From Antedon mediterranea (lineage: Eukaryota; Echinodermata; Crinoidea; Comatulida; Antedonidae), in NCBI RefSeq assembly GCF_964355755.1, contig NC_092679.1, forward strand, positions 24,492,432 to 24,552,431: a DNA stretch of 60,000 nucleotides. The letters are read 5' to 3'. Under the pieces are notes generated by a model. The model did not search any database. It was given only the letters and a program-made list of their open reading frames with translations, and was not told the origin of the DNA. A program made the translations under genes and the position numbers. The first letter of the stretch is position 1. Each line of letters begins with the position of its first letter. This document shows, one piece after another, positions 12,201 through 23,900 of the stretch.

Positions 12201-12239
12201 AGGCATAATTAGCAGAAGAAAACAACCGAACCCCGCCAT
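1..12239 (-). CDS. Secreted discoidin(x8)-CCP(x2)-trypsin protease, partial 3' end, with frameshifts
   Basis: Spliced minus-strand gene running off the window at position 1. Coding exons 5' to 3': 12239-12179 (signal peptide), then A/B exon pairs 10551-10221/9995-9857, 9506-9175/9081-8943, 8728-8397/8171-8033, 7722-7388/7294-7156, 6941-6611/6382-6244, 5917-5583/5484-5346, 4532-4201/3972-3834, 3513-3179/3080-2942, then 1758-1101 (two CCPs and the start of trypsin) and 219-1 (trypsin continued). Each A+B pair encodes one F5/8 type C domain; motifs such as NQWIQVDLNEVK, VTGVVTQGRNG and the end FEILGC are typical. Each pair starts and ends in phase 1, so domains can be gained or skipped in frame. 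The trypsin part has the activation site GR|IYGG and the His motif LTAAHC; the Asp motif DADIALIKL occurs three times. Family knowledge suggests an extracellular recognition protease, as in complement or coagulation-like cascades. Single-base deletions in two A exons and a frame break in CCP2 leave it unclear whether this is a functional gene, an alternatively spliced gene, or a pseudogene. Confidence 0.83.
498..735 (+). mobile_element. CR1/L2-like LINE 3' end fragment
   Basis: A degenerate ORF2 tail (AGAK..., then SFKARYRSHYFSK-like in shifting frames) is followed by a 3' UTR with GACAGGACCATAATG and a run of AAATAAATAAATAG. The same tail in better condition occurs on the minus strand at 33140-33500, so both belong to one LINE family. 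The rest of this intron (220-1100) shows nothing else recognisable. Confidence 0.6.
1101..1758 (-). CDS. CCP1, CCP2 (frame break) and N-terminal trypsin exon
   Basis: Acceptor ttcacag before 1758, donor GAG|gtatac at 1101. CCP1 is complete: Cys in KSCID, FKCNEG, SRSCRA, TGCQ, and the Trp of GSWSG. CCP2 begins VECSKPT, but its remaining conserved residues (YYECD, RVCTT, GVWRP, PVCEQ) are in another frame, so there is an indel near 1550-1565. The linker ICGEADV leads to the activation site GR|IYGG (usual IVGG), then WPWQ, CGGVLI and LTAAHC with the catalytic His. Phase 0 at the 3' end joins the next exon as KE|VYYPEKC. Confidence 0.8.
2256..2844. repeat. 31-bp minisatellite, about 19 units
   Basis: Unit GTGGACAGGGGTGTAATCTA plus 11 bases, repeated about 19 times with few substitutions, in the intron between discoidin alpha-4 and the CCP exon. 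No spacer sequences, so not a CRISPR. The rest of intron 1759-2941 shows nothing. Confidence 0.95.
2942..3513 (-). CDS. Discoidin domain alpha-4 (exons A+B)
   Basis: Exon A 3513-3179 (335 nt) and exon B 3080-2942 (139 nt). This is the last discoidin domain before the CCP modules. Exon A ends AAG|gtaagt instead of ACG. Exon B reads FVGNTDKDTQVTNVF...FEILGCP and ends in phase 1, matching the CCP exon acceptor at 1759. Confidence 0.82.
3834..4532 (-). CDS. Discoidin domain beta-4 (exons A+B), intact
   Basis: Exon A 4532-4201 (332 nt) and exon B 3972-3834 (139 nt). Full-length T run, so the domain reads through (ADIGALKRVTGVITQGRNGG). The upstream intron carries a ~600-bp insertion (4629-5227) absent from the other three units. 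Confidence 0.82.
4629..5227. mobile_element. ~600-bp insertion in one discoidin repeat unit
   Basis: The three paralogous introns read ggtttttaacataaaag continuously. Here the sequence is split after TTTAA and resumes as cctTTAAcataaaag, so a ~599-bp block with a TTAA/TTTAA duplication is inserted. Its ends (AGCTCAGGTACAGG and, inverted, AGGCTAGGTGCGGG) are only weakly similar. No coding capacity seen. Confidence 0.55.
5346..5917 (-). CDS. Discoidin domain alpha-3 (exons A+B)
   Basis: Exon A 5917-5583 (335 nt) and exon B 5484-5346 (139 nt) encode an intact F5/8 type C domain ending FEILGCTG. Tandem CAGCAG acceptor at exon A; donor ACG|gtaagt. Confidence 0.82.
6244..6941 (-). pseudogene. Discoidin domain beta-3 (exons A+B), frameshifted
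   Basis: Exon A 6941-6611 is 331 nt. It has the same one-T loss as beta-1, in the T run at 6742-6745, so the frame is lost after ADIGALK. Exon B 6382-6244 is intact. Otherwise it closely matches beta-2 and beta-4. Confidence 0.72.
7156..7722 (-). CDS. Discoidin domain alpha-2 (exons A+B)
   Basis: Exon A 7722-7388 (335 nt) and exon B 7294-7156 (139 nt) encode an intact F5/8 type C domain. The A/B intron is about 93 bp and nearly identical to that of alpha-1, which points to recent duplication or gene conversion. The acceptor is a tandem CAGCAG. Confidence 0.82.
8033..8728 (-). CDS. Discoidin domain beta-2 (exons A+B), intact
   Basis: Exon A 8728-8397 (332 nt) and exon B 8171-8033 (139 nt). 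The homopolymer that is short in beta-1 and beta-3 is full length here, so the domain reads through (NNQNQWIQADIGALKTVTG). Both splice sites are canonical. Confidence 0.82.
8943..9506 (-). CDS. Discoidin domain alpha-1 (exons A+B)
   Basis: Exon A 9506-9175 and exon B 9081-8943 together encode a full F5/8 type C domain, with NDRNQWIQVDLNEVK in A and FVGNTDKDTQVTN in B. The proximal acceptor AG used in the other alpha copies reads AT here, so splicing must use the AG three bases downstream. That drops one alanine without changing frame. Confidence 0.8.
9857..10551 (-). pseudogene. Discoidin domain beta-1 (exons A+B), frameshifted
   Basis: First discoidin module. Exon A 10551-10221, exon B 9995-9857. 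Exon A is 331 nt against 332 nt in the intact copies because the T run at 10352-10355 has four T instead of five, which shifts the frame in mid-domain. Exon B (FVGNTNPDSQVTN...FEVLGCS) is intact. Including exon A as written breaks the reading frame of the gene; skipping A+B would keep it. Confidence 0.7.
11282..11398 (+). CDS. Candidate isolated exon, unrecognised
   Basis: A 117-bp open stretch bounded by a good acceptor (ctctccctcag) and a strong donor (ACG|gtgagt), phase 1 at both ends. It reads SLRAECYHQTK...VTLCSS...YNIQWTVIIN; the Cys-to-Trp spacing loosely recalls an Ig-type core, but no family is recognised. It lies on the plus strand inside intron 1 of the minus-strand protease gene. 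No partner exons could be assigned. Confidence 0.25.
11523..11612. repeat. 90-bp perfect-looking hairpin (MITE-like)
   Basis: GATCCTTACTTC..TCTACGTGATTTCCAGTAA is followed, after a short AT centre, by its inverted copy TTACTGGAAATCACGTAGA...AAGGATC. Arms of about 38-40 bp fit a tiny inverted-repeat element in intron 1 of the discoidin protease gene. Confidence 0.7.
12179..12239 (-). CDS. Signal-peptide exon of the discoidin protease gene
   Basis: ATG at 12239-12237 opens 20 codons, MAGFGCFLLLIMPLIMGMSI, a typical hydrophobic secretion signal. The exon ends in phase 1 at a strong donor (TATAG|gtaag). Phase 1 matches every following discoidin A exon, and the next acceptor lies 1.6 kb downstream at 10552. 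It is too short to appear as an ordinary open reading frame. Linkage to the discoidin exons is inferred from strand, phase and content. Confidence 0.7.
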
Positions 12240-14924
12240 TCTGTCGAAGATACGGAAATACTCCTATCCTTTTACCATACCGGCATATAAACAAACGCAA
12301 TTTCCGGCAAATTCAATACGTTCCCAGAAAGTTATAGGCCTATAAATTACGCGATTGTGTGAGTGTCAGTTATTTATTTATTTATTATGAATATATAAAT
12401 CGAAAGTCAAATTACTAAACCAAATGACAATGCTTTGGCTGAATCTCAATGGAGATGCAAAATAAAATAAGCAAAAAGCTAAATTAAAACAATAAATGAT
12501 TTTGATAGAGACTTTGATAGACTTTGATAGAGACTTTGATAGACTTTGAAAGAGACTTTGATGATGACTGTCGTACTGAAACTTGTACACCTGATGGCGA
12601 TGCTGACACTGTGCCCATTGATGGTTGCATTGATGGTTGCATTGATAGAGATAGAGATGGTGATTATGATAATGACAACGATGCCGAACTTAAGTTGCTA
12701 TCCGATGATTCGTCACTTCCTCTGATGCAAAAAATAAGCAATGCTGTCCAAATCTTTCTAAATACTTCTTCTTTCTTGCTGGGGTACATCATCTTTTTGA
12801 CATCTATTTAACTAACAAAAACAAAATAAAATTTAGTTCCGATATTTCGAGTATTTAATTTTGGTTAAGTCATGCTGGCTAAAATATATAATCCCCGGGC
12901 AACCATAATTCAAGCAAATAAATACTAAAACAAATAGTTTATGTATATTTATATTCGATAACAAATAGCATTATTAAACCAACTATTACATATTGCACTT
13001 AATATGTTTAACATTGCATCATAAAAATTTAAATCATAATCTTTCCCTTAAACTATTTCTGTGGCCCGGATATAATAACAATTTAAATGTATGCATATAT
13101 ATTTATTTATCTGGCTGTTTTACTTTATCGTTTTGATTTAGCTTTTCGCTTTTTGTTTGTATCTCCATTGAAATCCAGCCACTGATACCCACAGCATTGT
13201 CATTTTTTCAGTATTTTGCCTTTGCATTTATATTTATAAATGTATATATTATGAAATCAAATAACTACTACCTAGTATACTAACTGATATATATGAATAA
13301 CATTTTAAAAACTTTTAATTTTCTTTTAATTTTCTAAATTATCTAATTATTATAAATAACAAATTGACTTAAAATACAAAAATAGTATATAAACTCAAAA
13401 TTTATCCCAAACGACACTTAGGCCTAAACAATAATATTTAATTTGTGCAAACTAATTTATTTGCTGGATTTAGGTTTTAAGTTATGCTTGGATTAAACAA
13501 TGATATTTAAAATGATTTTAATTTTTTTTTATCCGTTTTCAAAAAATATTTTACACATATCAACTTGTCAACATAAGTGTATTTTCCAATTAGCCAGAAG
13601 TTGATATTATTATTATTAAATGCTTTATAACTAACAAAGAACTGGTGTTGAACTAGTAAATATCTTGACAGGTGAAATAATTACTGCAAGGTGAACTAAA
13701 TTTAAGATGGATTAAAATTATGAAAACTTAATTTACCATTTAGAAACTAAATACAAAAAGGTGACACTAAAAATATAACTTATTAAACACATTTTTTTTT
13801 ATTAATTAGATTTATTCACGAAAAGTGGAGAAAACCCAAACTTCTCTTTTATTCACGAAAAGTGGAGAAAACCCAAACTTCTCTCAGGAATAGGCCGATG
13901 ATTAGATAGTAAGCATCCAATTCTTACAACCAAAATGAATCTACTTAGCAGCTAGACAAATCATAATGTTGTTATTAAAATTATTGTTATACTACTAGCA
14001 TCAATATTTAAAACAAAATTTCTATTATTAATCTTGTAATCAAGTAAAATTAGATACCTCTATTTTATCTTTAATGCATACTTGTGTTTACAAACAACTC
14101 TATTTTTATTTATAATGCATACTCATGTTTACTAATACCTCTATTTTTATTTTGGCATACACTAGCTTGTTATAATTGCTCCTTAAATTATGAAAATGGA
14201 ATATCAATAATCATTGAATTATTTCTAGTTTTTTATTTTAACTCACTTTCACTAACACACCGTTATTTTAAGCAAATAACTGAAATGAAAACAAATCTAG
14301 TTTTTAATTAAATATAGTTTTTTAAGCAACACTCTAATTGACAACATATTGAATGATGTATCATTTTGTAGAGGCCAAATCTTTACAGTTATACATGAAA
14401 ACTAACCCAAGTAAACCTTTTAGCAATTAAATATCATTATAATGTGATCTCTGAAGTTACTAAAGATGTATTTTCCCAAAAAAATATGAAAAATGAAGAT
14501 TAATTAAATAAGAATTTGGATAGGTTATTTTGTAGTTTTAATAAGTTAATCACCTCAGCAGAAAAAAAAATGGGAAAAACAATGTTTTCACTTATAAAAT
14601 GAAAAAATAAATGGTTAAATTCAACCAAAAACCCATTTCTAGCAGCCAATTTGACTATATTTGCTTTAAATTACAGTTTTTTTCAGATAAATTTCTTTTC
14701 GATCCAATTTTTGGTCAAATTGGATAACTAGTATGCGACATTAAAATGGCATATTCAAACAAAAATTTTGAACAAATTATTTTTTCAGGGGTAAAATATA
14801 TCTTTAAATCAAAATCAATTTTAAATTAAATATCTCATGCTGAAAATGCCTGGGTCATTAAAACAACAGTTTAAATGATGAGAGAATTAGAAGCGTGCAT
14901 AGTATTGACAGATTTTCACAATAA
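12240..14924. other. AT-rich intergenic stretch, no gene seen
   Basis: Contains simple degenerate repeats of a gactttgatag motif (about 12500-12560), an imperfect GAT-rich run to 12690, and one 38-39 bp tandem duplication (TTATTCACGAAAAGTGGAG..., about 13808-13885). The open frames here are short and lack splice or family support. Confidence 0.6.
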
Positions 14925-17900
14925 TCATTTGCTGATGGTTTTTAACTCTTCCTTGGTACGCAAATAGCCTGGGTATAAATGGTAAAGAACGAATAGTGTG
15001 ACATCTAGAGAACTCCAGTATGATGTATGAGATGTTAATGCTGAGATATATCCATTACTGAAATTACTCTCTTTTAGTTCAAAATCAAGACGATGCTCTA
15101 ATTCTGTCACAAGAAAAAAAAAGCTAAATTAATGGCGCCCTTCAACACATTTTGTTTTTTTCACATTACATTTCTATTTTTACTTTTGCATAGTAGAGAA
15201 AAGAAATACCAAAATTGAATAAATACAGATTAAATGTTATCATATGGTATATTTGACTGGTTGCTATGAACTGCTTGAAAAAAATATCTATGCACTACGC
15301 AAATAGAAATGAGGAGACTGGTTGAATAAGCATATATAAATTGGGCCTGTTTCTTATGATTGAAAGAATGGAATAAAACATCATTTAACAGAAAAGGAAT
15401 TATCACTTAAATTGTGCTGCTAATGGAAGCTTTTCAACAGACATTTATAATTTTTAGTGTGCCCATTTAACGTGTGTCAAGTTTTTAATTGTATAAAAAG
15501 CTGTTGTGTCAATATTGCAATTTGATACAAAGTAGTTCTTTAGTGAAGGTAATATGTTTATAGAAAGCAAGGCATGTAGCGGCAGTGTGTTAGACCTACC
15601 AACATGATCAAACTCATGATCATCATCTTGGGGTGATTCCACAATAGGATGTGCTGGTTCCATATTTTCAATTCTCATTAATACTTTCTCTAGATCTTCT
15701 AAAGCTTCCCTTTCTGCATGTTTCTCATCAGGCTTTGCCCATCTTGCCATGATGTTACCAATTCCTCCTAAAGAATACACAAAATGATGGTTAAACAAAA
15801 AACAGGAAAGATACTATAATGATGAAATTTGTCTGATGAGATGAGAATGAGTGATGTAGAATGAAGTAGGAAGATAAAGGATGTTGATGAACTTTGTTTG
15901 ATGAGATGAGAATGAGAGATGTAGAATGAAGTAGGAAGATAATGGATGTTGATGAACCTTGTCTGATGAGATGAGATGAGAATGAGTGATGTAGAATGAA
16001 GTAGGAAGATACAGGATGTTGAACTTTGTCTGATGAGATGAGAATGAGAGATGTAGAATGAAGTAGGAAGATAAAGGATGTTGATGAACCTTGTCTGATG
16101 AGATGAGAATGAGTGATGTAGAATGAAGTAGGAAGATACAGGATGTTGATGAACTTTGTCTGATGAGATGAGAATGAGTGATGTAGAATGAAGTAGGAAG
16201 ATACAGGATGTTGATGAACTTTGTCTGATGAGATGAGAATGAGTGATGTAGAATGAAGTAGGAAGATACAGGATGTTGATGAACTTTGTCTGATGAGATG
16301 AGAATGAGTGATGTAGAATGAAGTAGGAAGATACAGGAAGATGATCTATCCCGAACATGAAAATGAGTGGTGATGAACTTTACCTGATAAAGTGTCCGAT
16401 AAATGAGATGAGAATGAGTAGTTTGTAGATGAAGCAGGTGGGGATTGAGGAATAAATGGAGGTTCCATCTGACTTTCACTCCGACCATCCAATGAAGATG
16501 ATTCTATGTATACCGAAACAAAATAAGTGTATCAAGCTAGTGTCATTACAAACTACTAGTAGTATTCTTAGTTAGACTTCAGGGTGCAATGAAGTGCAAT
16601 TGTACTGCAATTAAAAACACTATCACAAAATAATATAACATACCAATAATCAAACCAAATATACCCACCCTATTTTGATACCTCATTAACAACAACCCAG
16701 TACATATTCAGGTTATGTTAATATCCCATTATGGAGAATGTATATGCTATACACTTTTATTTTTATTTTAAATATTGATTTGTATAATCAAATTCTGAAT
16801 TGAATAAAACCATGCAGAAATGCACCTGAAGATGAGCTTCGGCGAGATGATGTCTCAGACATACTAGACTTTGGCGACATCTCTTTGCCACCATCCTTCA
16901 ACACCTTTGGGTAGACTTTAGATTTAATGAGATCATATGCAACTTGCTTAGAGCTTTCCCAACGATGTATTTGAAGAGGCATAATACTGCTGTAGTGTTT
17001 GAGTAACAGAGGTTCTATTCGATATGCCTACAATATAACAAATATAGAAACACTTATGAAATAATAGTTACTTGGGAAACCTTGCACTGTCTTATGGGTA
17101 AAATAATACAAATCGCACCATGCTTTATAGCTGGTTCAATAATGCCACTATTTTATGTGAGTTAACTATATGAATGACTTACCACTGGATCTGATGGGTG
17201 GTATATATTGAACAGCCTTTTGCAAGCTCTATGTGGCAAGATATGGTCTATTGATCCGTTGCCTTGAGGACGTATACCTCGCATTCCAAGAAACACCGAT
17301 AGAGGTGATCCAACACAAAATAAATTTTCAACCTTAAAATCAAATTGTAGAAGATAATTAAAAAGATTTCACAGAGCTGTGAGATAGTATACATCTCTAT
17401 GTGTTGTTGCATTATCTTTGACTAGGGCGAAAGTCCAATCAATCAGAATTGGGTCGAGATAACATGAACATGCAGCCAGAGTCTGAACCACAACGGTTAA
17501 GAGCCAGTGTCGAAATGGCTATCGGAACAGAAGCAGGTATGAAGGACGCTTTAGACCTCCTTTTGATCTTACAAATCATGGCCTTCATTTATAAAAAAAG
17601 AAATTATATAACTGAAAATATATAGAAAAATTCAGTATTATTACCTTGAAAATAAGCTTTGGTGCATTCTCATCTGCAGCAATCTGATTGGTTGCAAGGA
17701 GCTTTTCTTCAAGTTCCACAACTCTAGATTTCAACAGTGTAATTTAATGCATGCATTCAGATTACAAATTACTACTACTCTACAGTATATTTATTACAAA
17801 ATGTTTGTATTTTATAAAGACTTTGTTTATGTAGACCATCTTGTGTATTGTATATGTTTGTCTTGTGAACGGGATTGCCACGTTTAAGAAGGATAGTGAA

Positions 17901-20900
17901 TAAATTCACTTATTGTTATCCTTAGCAATTTGCATTAATATATATACTTTATTAAGACCATAAACTAAAGAGTCAGGCTCACCAGATACTCAACATGTCT
18001 TTCGTCTCTTTATTTGGAGTTATATTAGTTTATTTTATATTTACCAAAGATTTCTTATTATTACAATTCATACAAAAACATTTTCATTACATAATTCCTT
18101 ACTTTTTTCGAGCCTTTGCTAATTTGACAGCAAGTTCTTGGTTATCCGGTCCAACCGTGTCTAGATCTGGATGGCGCCCTTGCTCGTGAGACAGATACTG
18201 ATCATACAGATGAATCGGGTTCCATCCCGTTAGTATATCATATGTAATTACCGACCCAAGAGAGTGGGCAAATATTGATACTTTGCCGCTGTTGGCTTCG
18301 AACCAAGGATTTCGATGGCAAAATAACTTGTAGAGTCGATTTAACTCTTCTTGAAGTTTCTTAAGAATCTGTAAAAGATGAGGTGGGGGTTAACTCTTTA
18401 AGAGTAACATGTAAAAACAATAATGTGTTTAATTTACCCTGAAAAGTATAAATAAAATAAACTATAATAACTGCTAATGATAATGGATTTGAAAGATTGA
18501 CTGAAATATTTTTTTAAAACAGAGTAGAGTTAAATAGAACAGTCAATCTTTTTTAAAAGATGAGGCGAGTGTAACAGGTATGAACAATTACTTCATTTTG
18601 TTCTTAATTTAAGATGATCAGACCCACACCTACACCACGTAAGGCCACACCTACACCCACACCTACCCCACGTAAGGCCCTTCAAAATTGGTCCTGTCTG
18701 TTTCCCATTGTTATCAATTTTGTGAATCGGTGTATACTGTAGGTGTTCAGGAACTTTTAGCAAGTAAACAATTTTGTGACTTGAACACTGTGTGGGTCGG
18801 ATCCTGTGTACTGTAGGATGTAACGTTGATGCAAATGAAACATTTACAGTGTTTGTTAAAGTGTATATTAATTAAACATTAACAAAGTTTATAATATGTA
18901 TTTTTAATTTTACATACCTCAGATCTATAGAGTGGACTTTGGTAATACAGAAGGTCTAAACCAGTGCTGTTAAGAACAGCTCGTAAATTCTTTAACCTGT
19001 TTGGTGTGAGACCGTCAATAAGACCACCATCTAAGTACAGAGATGATCTCCACTCAACCGGAAGAAATTCTACCCTGTCTGTTGACACCATAGTTTTGAG
19101 ATCTGGAAACAGCTTCTCAATTAATTTATTAGCACCTCGTCGCAAACTTAAAAACATAATGCATGTATATTATAATGTCTTTCAACCCTTACTTATGGTC
19201 AATGTAAGGTGATGATGATATAAAATGAATAAAAAAATTAGTATAAAAGAAAAGCAATATCTTAATAATTTAAATTCTTTATTTAGATTCTACCTTTGTC
19301 TATTACTTTTTTGTTCAATAATCCAAATCTGCCATTACTGTTTTTTTAAATTTTATTGTCTTTTTGATCCAAAATAAATGTCTTTTGAATTGAATTGAAC
19401 TTGTTAAATACCACTATCCTCTATTTACATAATTTGCATCCAAATACCCAAGATATTAATATTCTGATTAATTGATCATAGGTATATCTGGTTGCTGACA
19501 TCATCAGAAGTTAAACAAGGTCACAATGCATTATCATACGTAGAGACAAGTTAATAAAGTCAAAGTAGCGTGAAGTTCTATATTGCAACGAATATTATGA
19601 TCATCTTCATCTATTAAATCAGCAATTTCATTAGAGAATTATTACACGCAACTCGATCCAAGTAATTCCTTTGAATTGAAGGCTAAACTGGCCAAAAATA
19701 AACTCAGCATGATGGATACATATTAAAATGATTCATTTTGCTAGCAATGACCAATGCCTTATGTAAAGTAATAATTAATATTTATGAAATCAGCACCATA
19801 ATATCAAATTCCAATAAATTCTGAATGTTAAATAATTCTGAGTAGGCTTTATTTATTAAGACAATTTCCTACGTAATTTAAGGTTAAAAATGTTATAAAA
19901 ATAAATACTATATGGACCTATTGTGATAATGTTGTTGTTGTCTTTAAATGGTTCAAAATTTAAGGCAGCCTGCTAAAAATACCACAATGCAACCTTGCAA
20001 CTGTGTGGGACAAGATACATTGGTCTGCAAAATTATTGTATTCAGTTTTTGGTTTCTGGAACAATCTAGTACTAATGTGTACAGATGAAAAAATAGTTAC
20101 AATACAGCTATCTGTTCCAAGGTCCATTGATTACTATCTAAAGTACATTCTGATAGATATTAACATATCAGATTTGAAGTAGTATTATAATGATCATCTA
20201 CAAGGACTTTTTTTTTTTTATTCATACTCATCCAACAGCGAGTAACTCGCCAATTACAGGATGGATAAACTATTTAATAATTTATCGTGCTTATAAACTA
20301 AGTCTCATTTGAGGCTTAGGGAGTGGAGTTGAAAGAATCATGAGTAACAACCCTGCACTAGGTCAGGATTGAACCCGGGACCTTGGGATTGGAAGGCAAG
20401 CACGTTAACCACCAAGCTACAGCTCCACTTTGGGTATAATACAATTTTTATAGTATGATCTACCAATCTAAAGTGCATTCTGATAGATATTCACATATCA
20501 GATTTGAAGTAGTATTAAAATGGTCGTCTACAAGGACTTTGGGTATAATACAATTTATATAATATGATCTACCAATCCATCTACACATACTGTACTTCAA
20601 AATACACAATTCTTCTCATCTACTGTTAATTTATGCCGTTATTTTTATGGTGGTTTAATTTTTGCAAATTTCTGTTTGTGAAAATAGCATACAGTTTTAC
20701 TATTGTATTGTGCAATGAATTGCTCTTAAGTACTCTTCAAGTACTATGGAGGAAGCACTAATGTATGTAGTAACATCGTTTGTACTTTCACAAACATTAG
20801 AAATAATTTCTCTGATGCATTTCCTTTAAAAATGACATAGTAGGCCTACAAACTTGCTCTTGATAAATACCATTGGACAGGGTCCATTTTAACAGTCATC

Positions 20901-23900
20901 TGACATCCAAGACAATTTATTTATGAAGGGGGAGCATTAAGAAGATTCCAATGGCATTAACAAAAAAATATATTTTGCCAAAGTACTGAACTCACTCAGA
21001 ACAACTACGTGTAATATTTGATGCCTCCATAGTCTGGCCTACACCGTGCACTACTAGCACTAGATGTGATATTGGTGGGGGTTTATCTTCTAAGCGAGCT
21101 TCTTTCATGTAACCTCTCCGCAAACGGTAACCACTGGTGGATGCTAAAAAAAGAAACATTTATATTACCAGATTGTTAATTTTCATTATGAGGGAACAGA
21201 TATTTTGTTTGTAATCAATAAAGTCACCCATGGTCATAGTCACCACCATTGCCATTAAGTGAAATGCTTAGAATTTAAATCTATTAGTAAATACCACTAA
21301 GGGAAAACTCTTAAATATTTAATTACTTAGCATTTAACAAGAGCAATGTCAATATGGCCACAAGTTTTTATTTTACACACATAAGTCACTTAGAACACCA
21401 GGTAATATACTCATAACCCGAAAAATTGACAGTTAATAGTCACATAACACACGGTAACCTACAGTAGTATATTAATTAATATTACATAGAATATTCGTTA
21501 CAACCCAATACTGGAAGGAATTTTGTGTGAACAATCGCAGATTGTCTTGCTGAGTGAACATGCAACATTTTGAGATTAATTGCTCAGCCGAGTGTAGCAA
21601 TTAAAGATGTATGATCCCTCAAAAACATAAAAAATAAAGATTAATAAATGACTTTTCATTGACCATTTGAAGTTTTAATAAAGTATTCACTTCTGTGGAG
21701 TAGCAGCCAAAAAATAAATTATTTCACTTATAACAAAACAATAAACGATTAATTAATTAAATATAAGACCATGCTTATAAACATGGTGCCAGCCTTTTTC
21801 AGCTTCCATTTACAATTAATAAATTATTTACATCTTTTTTATTAGATCTCACTTTTTAGTTTGGTGATTAAAGAGAATAAATAACTGAATGGAATATAAA
21901 ATACAGATATATTTGTCTACTGATTAAACAGTACAAAAAGAAAAGACAGCAAGAATAAAAAAAAAATATTGGATTGTACACGATCAGCATACATTTCATT
22001 GTTTACAATATGAAAATATCGGCGTACAGCTCACAAGAAATCAATATTCAGATGGTGTTATATGAAGTCATTAATTTGTCATGAGCTGTGGAAATTGATG
22101 CCATTGTTATTGTTATTCATAATTGACTGCTTTTGGCTATACTGTATTATTTCTTTACTATTAAGTGTATAATAATATTTTTTAATACTGTATTTCTTAA
22201 GATTAATATTCAAAATAATTAAAGGGTATATAAAACAAGCAAAGCAAGCGTAGCCCTGTATTGTGTAAACTTATTATTCTCAAAACAGTAATTTACAAGC
22301 TTTTTTTAAAATTGTGAAAACATGAATACATGATTAAAATTGATTCATATACTAACTGTAGTCTATCGTTAAAATTGAATCTGTACTGTAGGTTATTACA
22401 GTGTATTTACTACTACTGTACCATCGCAAAATATTATTTCTCCATATATATTATATATATATACTTAATTCTAAATTGTACAGGTAGCTAACTGTGATCA
22501 ACTTGCACAGAAAATGTTATGCTTAAACTGTTAGATTTAATTATCAAGATAGTGTTTAATCAGGGGTACCAAATTAGGTAGCGCTAATGGCATGCTAGAG
22601 AGAGATAGGATAAACTACTATAAAAGTGTAGTGGCTGGGTCAATAGTTAAACTTTGACCTGTTCAGTATGTACATACATGTGGAAATATGAATCATGATC
22701 TCTCCAAATAAATCTCGGCTATATAATCTCATCTTTTCTATCAATTTGTTTTAATTATACAGTATATTTATTAATTTTTTAAATGTGGTTCAAGCTCATG
22801 TACAGGTGTATGTGCTATACAGTATTAATATAAGTGTACCATTACCAATATGTGCAAAGTTATAATATTATCATTTTAGAAGAATGATGATCTGTTTTTA
22901 ATTTTTACGTCAATGTTTTGCTTGTGTATAAAGAGAGTAAATGACATAAAGCTACAATCAATATTTTATTTCTGTCTGAAAACAGTGGAATAAGAAATTC
23001 ACTTTAACACTGTGTTGCACAAATTCTATTATTATTTGTACCTACAGTACCAGTACCAGTAAAATGTTATTGTTTGTTTTTAAGGGTCGATGATATAATG
23101 CGGACCCTTATCAATTTATATATTACTACCTATTGTCTTATATACAAATAATTAATATTTATGAGTTGAATGGTGAGAATATTTCATGAGTTGAAAAATT
23201 GACTACTCTATTTTTCCATCGTAAAATTATTGACAAATTTTTGGGCCAGGAAGCTAGGCCATTAAAAAAGCCAGTGCTCCAACTTTAGACACGAAATAAA
23301 ACAGTTATAAGCTTCTTACCTTTAGAGAAACCAAGGCTCTGTCCTATAGATCTGGCTAATCTTGAACTTGCAGATTCACTGTATAGAAATATATCATTTA
23401 CACTATTCCAATCAACATGACAATCCTTAAACTGTAGACTGCAAATTACTGAGAAAAAATTAAATTATGTCGATATAAAACGCTTAAAAACGACAACAAA
23501 AAAAACAGTTAATGAATTAAAATCCAGATAATGGGCTTCTGGTTAATTATTTTAAATCTTTAAATTAAGTAAATAATTTGATCCTATTCTGATCAAAGTG
23601 AAGTATGTGACATTCAACTTTAACCTTGTTAAATATGGATTAATAAAGCCGTATAACTTACATATCTTAGAATCATTCAGTCTATTTCAATATGAAATTT
23701 AAATTCTTCTTTAAACATTTTCAAACCCCATGTTTTAATCATTAATTATTCAATAAATTATTTCTAGACTGGTAATCAAACATACCGAAGTTCAAACTTG
23801 GTTAAAATCCTATCAAATCAATCAAAAAATGACATTTTAAACTTTATTTTCTTTTGTACTCAAAACGTTTTTTTCAAAATACCCAATGTGAAATCTCACT

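Noticed and set aside
12524-12811. 95-codon plus frame with Asp-rich DRDRDGDYDNDND
   Set aside because: Arises from degenerate GAT/GACTTT repeats; not a convincing EF-hand and no splice support.
15768-16488. Two overlapping minus-strand frames of ~196 and ~224 codons
   Set aside because: They are the 65-bp minisatellite read in different frames; only 16384-16503 is accepted as a DDHD1 exon.
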